DNA of 7,054 bases, taken from contig JACCYK010000439.1 in NCBI GenBank assembly GCA_013696525.1, positions 1-7,054 of the forward strand, written 5' to 3'. Of the stretch, positions 6,031-7,054 are shown piece after piece. Position 1 is the first letter of the stretch. Every line of letters starts with the position of its first letter. Source of the stretch: Chloroflexia bacterium. GTDB taxonomy: Bacteria; Chloroflexota; Chloroflexia; Thermomicrobiales; UBA6265. Made by a program: the position numbers and the translations under genes. The notes under the pieces were generated by a model that ran no database searches, was not told the origin of the DNA, and worked only from the letters and a program-made list of their open reading frames with translations.

Positions 6031-6333
6031 ATGAATTCGAGCATGATCGGGAAGATCGAGAAGGCGCACCGGTACGCCCGCGAGCCGGAGCGGGTGCAGA
6101 TCCAGGCAATCGAGTCGACCTTTCGTGGCGGTCATGATGAGTACCATGTCCGCTTCGACGACGGCGCATGGAACTGCTCTTGTCACACCTTCTCGTCTCA
6201 TGTGATCGGCACCTGTAGCCACATCATGGCGATGCAGCAGATGCTCGGCACGATGCTCCCCGCGAATGCTCGCTTTTGGGAAGAAGAAGCCTCTCCGCTG
6301 AAGGCCGGGGCGGCGGTCGGCGTCGCCGGTTGA
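6031..6333 (+). CDS. Small SWIM zinc-finger protein
   Basis: A 100-residue protein with a complete SWIM motif, C49-x-C51-x10-C62-x-H64, in the usual setting: a strand with a W (W47-N-C) followed by C-S-H-I-M-A-M-Q. SWIM fingers bind zinc and are associated with DNA or protein binding. The N-terminal part (I-G-K-I-E-K-A-x-R-Y-A-x-E-P-E-R) precedes beta strands leading to the finger, as in stand-alone SWIM proteins of Actinobacteria and Chloroflexi. The last ~20 residues are a variable Ala/Gly-rich tail. The ATG is firmly set by AAGGAG seven bases upstream. It follows the sORF/terminator leader and ends 12 bases from the convergent cyclic-di-AMP receptor gene. Its partner and target are unknown. 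Confidence 0.88.
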   Translation: MNSSMIGKIEKAHRYAREPERVQIQAIESTFRGGHDEYHVRFDDGAWNCSCHTFSSHVIGTCSHIMAMQQMLGTMLPANARFWEEEASPLKAGAAVGVAG

Positions 6334-6345
6334 CACCGGGGGTCG

Positions 6346-6687
6346 CTAATCGAAGCGCTCGTGGCGAGTGACCCGGGCGATAAAGGCGACCCCGCCAGCG
6401 ATGGTGACGCGGGCAATGCCGGACGCGTAGAGTTCCGCGAGCTCAGGTGAGGGATCGCTGATGGGCCGGTCCGGCCGAGCCCGACAAAGACTGCTCAGGA
6501 GGGCAAGACAAGCGTGCACTTCACCCACCGGTACCCCAAGCAGCAGCGTCGAGTTCCCGGCACGTAGGTAGCCGCCGCTGCTCGCGACACGGGTGGCGCC
6601 AAATCCGCTGGCCGATAAACTCCCAAGGAGACGATCGGCGTCAAAATCTTGGACAATGGCGATGATCAGGCGGTCGATCGACGGCAC
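6346..6687 (-). CDS. Cyclic-di-AMP receptor, DarA/PstA-like P-II-fold protein
   Basis: A 113-residue cytoplasmic protein of the cyclic-di-AMP receptor family (formerly DUF970; trimeric P-II-like DarA/PstA). It opens with R-L-I-I-A-I-V-Q-D, followed by A-D-R-L-L at 17-21. The ligand-loop signature is at 28-47: G-F-x-A-T-R-V-A-S-S-G-G-Y-L-R-A-G-N-S-T, with T32, G38-G39 and N45 at positions expected to contact ligand. L-L-L-G-V closes the core, and a C-terminal strand has G-G-V-A-F-I-A-R-V. The GTG at 6687 is preferred because GAGAG lies seven bases upstream and it gives the family's usual N terminus. An ATG at 6720 would add 11 residues without an SD. It is convergent with the SWIM gene and divergent from aconitase X. 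No cyclic-di-AMP cyclase is in the window. Cognate partners of this family are poorly known. Confidence 0.9.
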   Translation of the reverse strand: MPSIDRLIIAIVQDFDADRLLGSLSASGFGATRVASSGGYLRAGNSTLLLGVPVGEVHACLALLSSLCRARPDRPISDPSPELAELYASGIARVTIAGGVAFIARVTRHERFD

Positions 6688-6747
6688 CGGGCAACTCTCT
6701 CCCCGCATCGGGCGCATCATACCGCGGCATGGCGACGTTGGCGAGCA

Positions 6748-6779
6748 ATCGCCGTGAGCTTGGCTCGTGCCGCGGCGAT
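6748..6779 (+). repeat. Inverted repeat spanning the aconitase X start codon
   Basis: ATCGCCG (6748-6754) pairs with CGGCGAT (6773-6779), and GAGC (6756-6759) with GCTC (6763-6766), around a three-base loop and an asymmetric internal loop. The GTG start is inside the structure. It could be a translational control element, an operator, or chance in GC-rich sequence. Confidence 0.35.
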
Positions 6780-7054
6780 CGTCACTCTAACGGACGAAGA
6801 GCAAAGCATGCTTGCTGGAGCCGGCGGCGAGGCGACCCGGCTGGCAATGCGGATCCTCGTCCGGATGGCGCCGTTGTATGGCGCCGATCGGCTCCTGGAG
6901 GTGACGAGGGCGCATATCGACGGCTGCATCTACGAGGGTGACGCCGGTTTGGAGTTCGCGGAACGACTGGCCCGGCTTGGTGGAGTGGTGCGCGTCCCGA
7001 CGAGCCTCAACGTCGTCTCACTCGACCGCTCGCGATGGCGAGAGCTGGGAACCC
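6754..7054 (+). CDS. Aconitase X family dehydratase, N-terminal part (cut by window end)
   Basis: One hundred codons are visible, with no stop before the edge. The start of the aconitase X (DUF521) large domain is clear: L-T-D-E-E-Q-x-M-L-A-G at 12-22, Y-G-A-D-R-L at 42-47, A-H-I-D-G-C-I-Y at 53-60 and G-D-A-G-L-E-F-A-E at 62-70, then V-P-T-S-L-N at 81-86. Characterised members are cis-3-hydroxy-L-proline dehydratases in bacteria and phosphomevalonate dehydratases in archaea; the visible part cannot separate these. GTG at 6754 is the first start in the open frame; TTG at 6760 is a second option. Neither has a strong SD, and both lie in a hairpin. The gene is divergent from the cyclic-di-AMP receptor, with 66 bases between the chosen starts. 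Confidence 0.88.
   Translation, partial: MSLARAAAIVTLTDEEQSMLAGAGGEATRLAMRILVRMAPLYGADRLLEVTRAHIDGCIYEGDAGLEFAERLARLGGVVRVPTSLNVVSLDRSRWRELGT

Noticed and set aside
5851..6336. A 161-codon minus-strand frame opposite the SWIM gene
   Set aside because: The SWIM motif and strong SD on the plus strand settle the coding strand; the antisense frame has no recognisable domain.
6334..6345. Terminator between the SWIM and cyclic-di-AMP receptor genes
   Set aside because: The 12-base gap has a G-run but no stem-loop or T-tract that I can support.

Overview
The window is GC-rich DNA with compact genes, mostly behind good Shine-Dalgarno sites. It carries an aconitase X-type enzyme, a DarA/PstA-like cyclic-di-AMP receptor, a small SWIM-finger protein, a YkvA-like membrane protein and several small unknowns. 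This mix is typical of Chloroflexota, most likely class Thermomicrobia (Sphaerobacter-like). The placement is an inference from gene content and protein style, not a search. No mobile element, CRISPR array, rRNA or tRNA is visible.

Left part (1-1834). A long open frame on the minus strand, cut by the window edge, encodes at least 503 residues. It begins and ends with two copies of the same four-cysteine module (C-x2-C-x13-GWC-x19/21-C), joined by about 400 residues of acidic, mostly low-complexity sequence. It is divergent from miaB. The shared intergenic region holds a strong minus-strand promoter candidate (TAGACA-17-TAGAAT), a plus-strand -10 candidate (TATACT) and several hairpins.

Middle part (1835-4153). 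miaB (tRNA methylthiotransferase) is followed by a TPR protein with an unassigned central domain and an acidic tail. A GNRA-capped hairpin lies where this unit meets a convergent minus-strand unit.

Minus-strand unit (4185-5719). Reading leftward: mobA (molybdenum cofactor guanylyltransferase), a YkvA/DUF1232 membrane protein, and a small protein with a C-terminal membrane anchor. The last two are 29 bases apart and probably co-transcribed.

Right part (5720-7054). Divergent from mobA is a leader region with a perfect TATAAT, a 25-codon ORF with a strong SD, and an intrinsic terminator embedded in the end of that ORF. A SWIM zinc-finger gene follows. This layout looks like an attenuator or a small-RNA gene. 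The SWIM gene is convergent with the cyclic-di-AMP receptor gene, which is in turn divergent from the 5' end of an aconitase X gene that runs off the window.

The two most unusual items are the twin four-cysteine protein at the left edge and the sORF/terminator leader in front of the SWIM gene.
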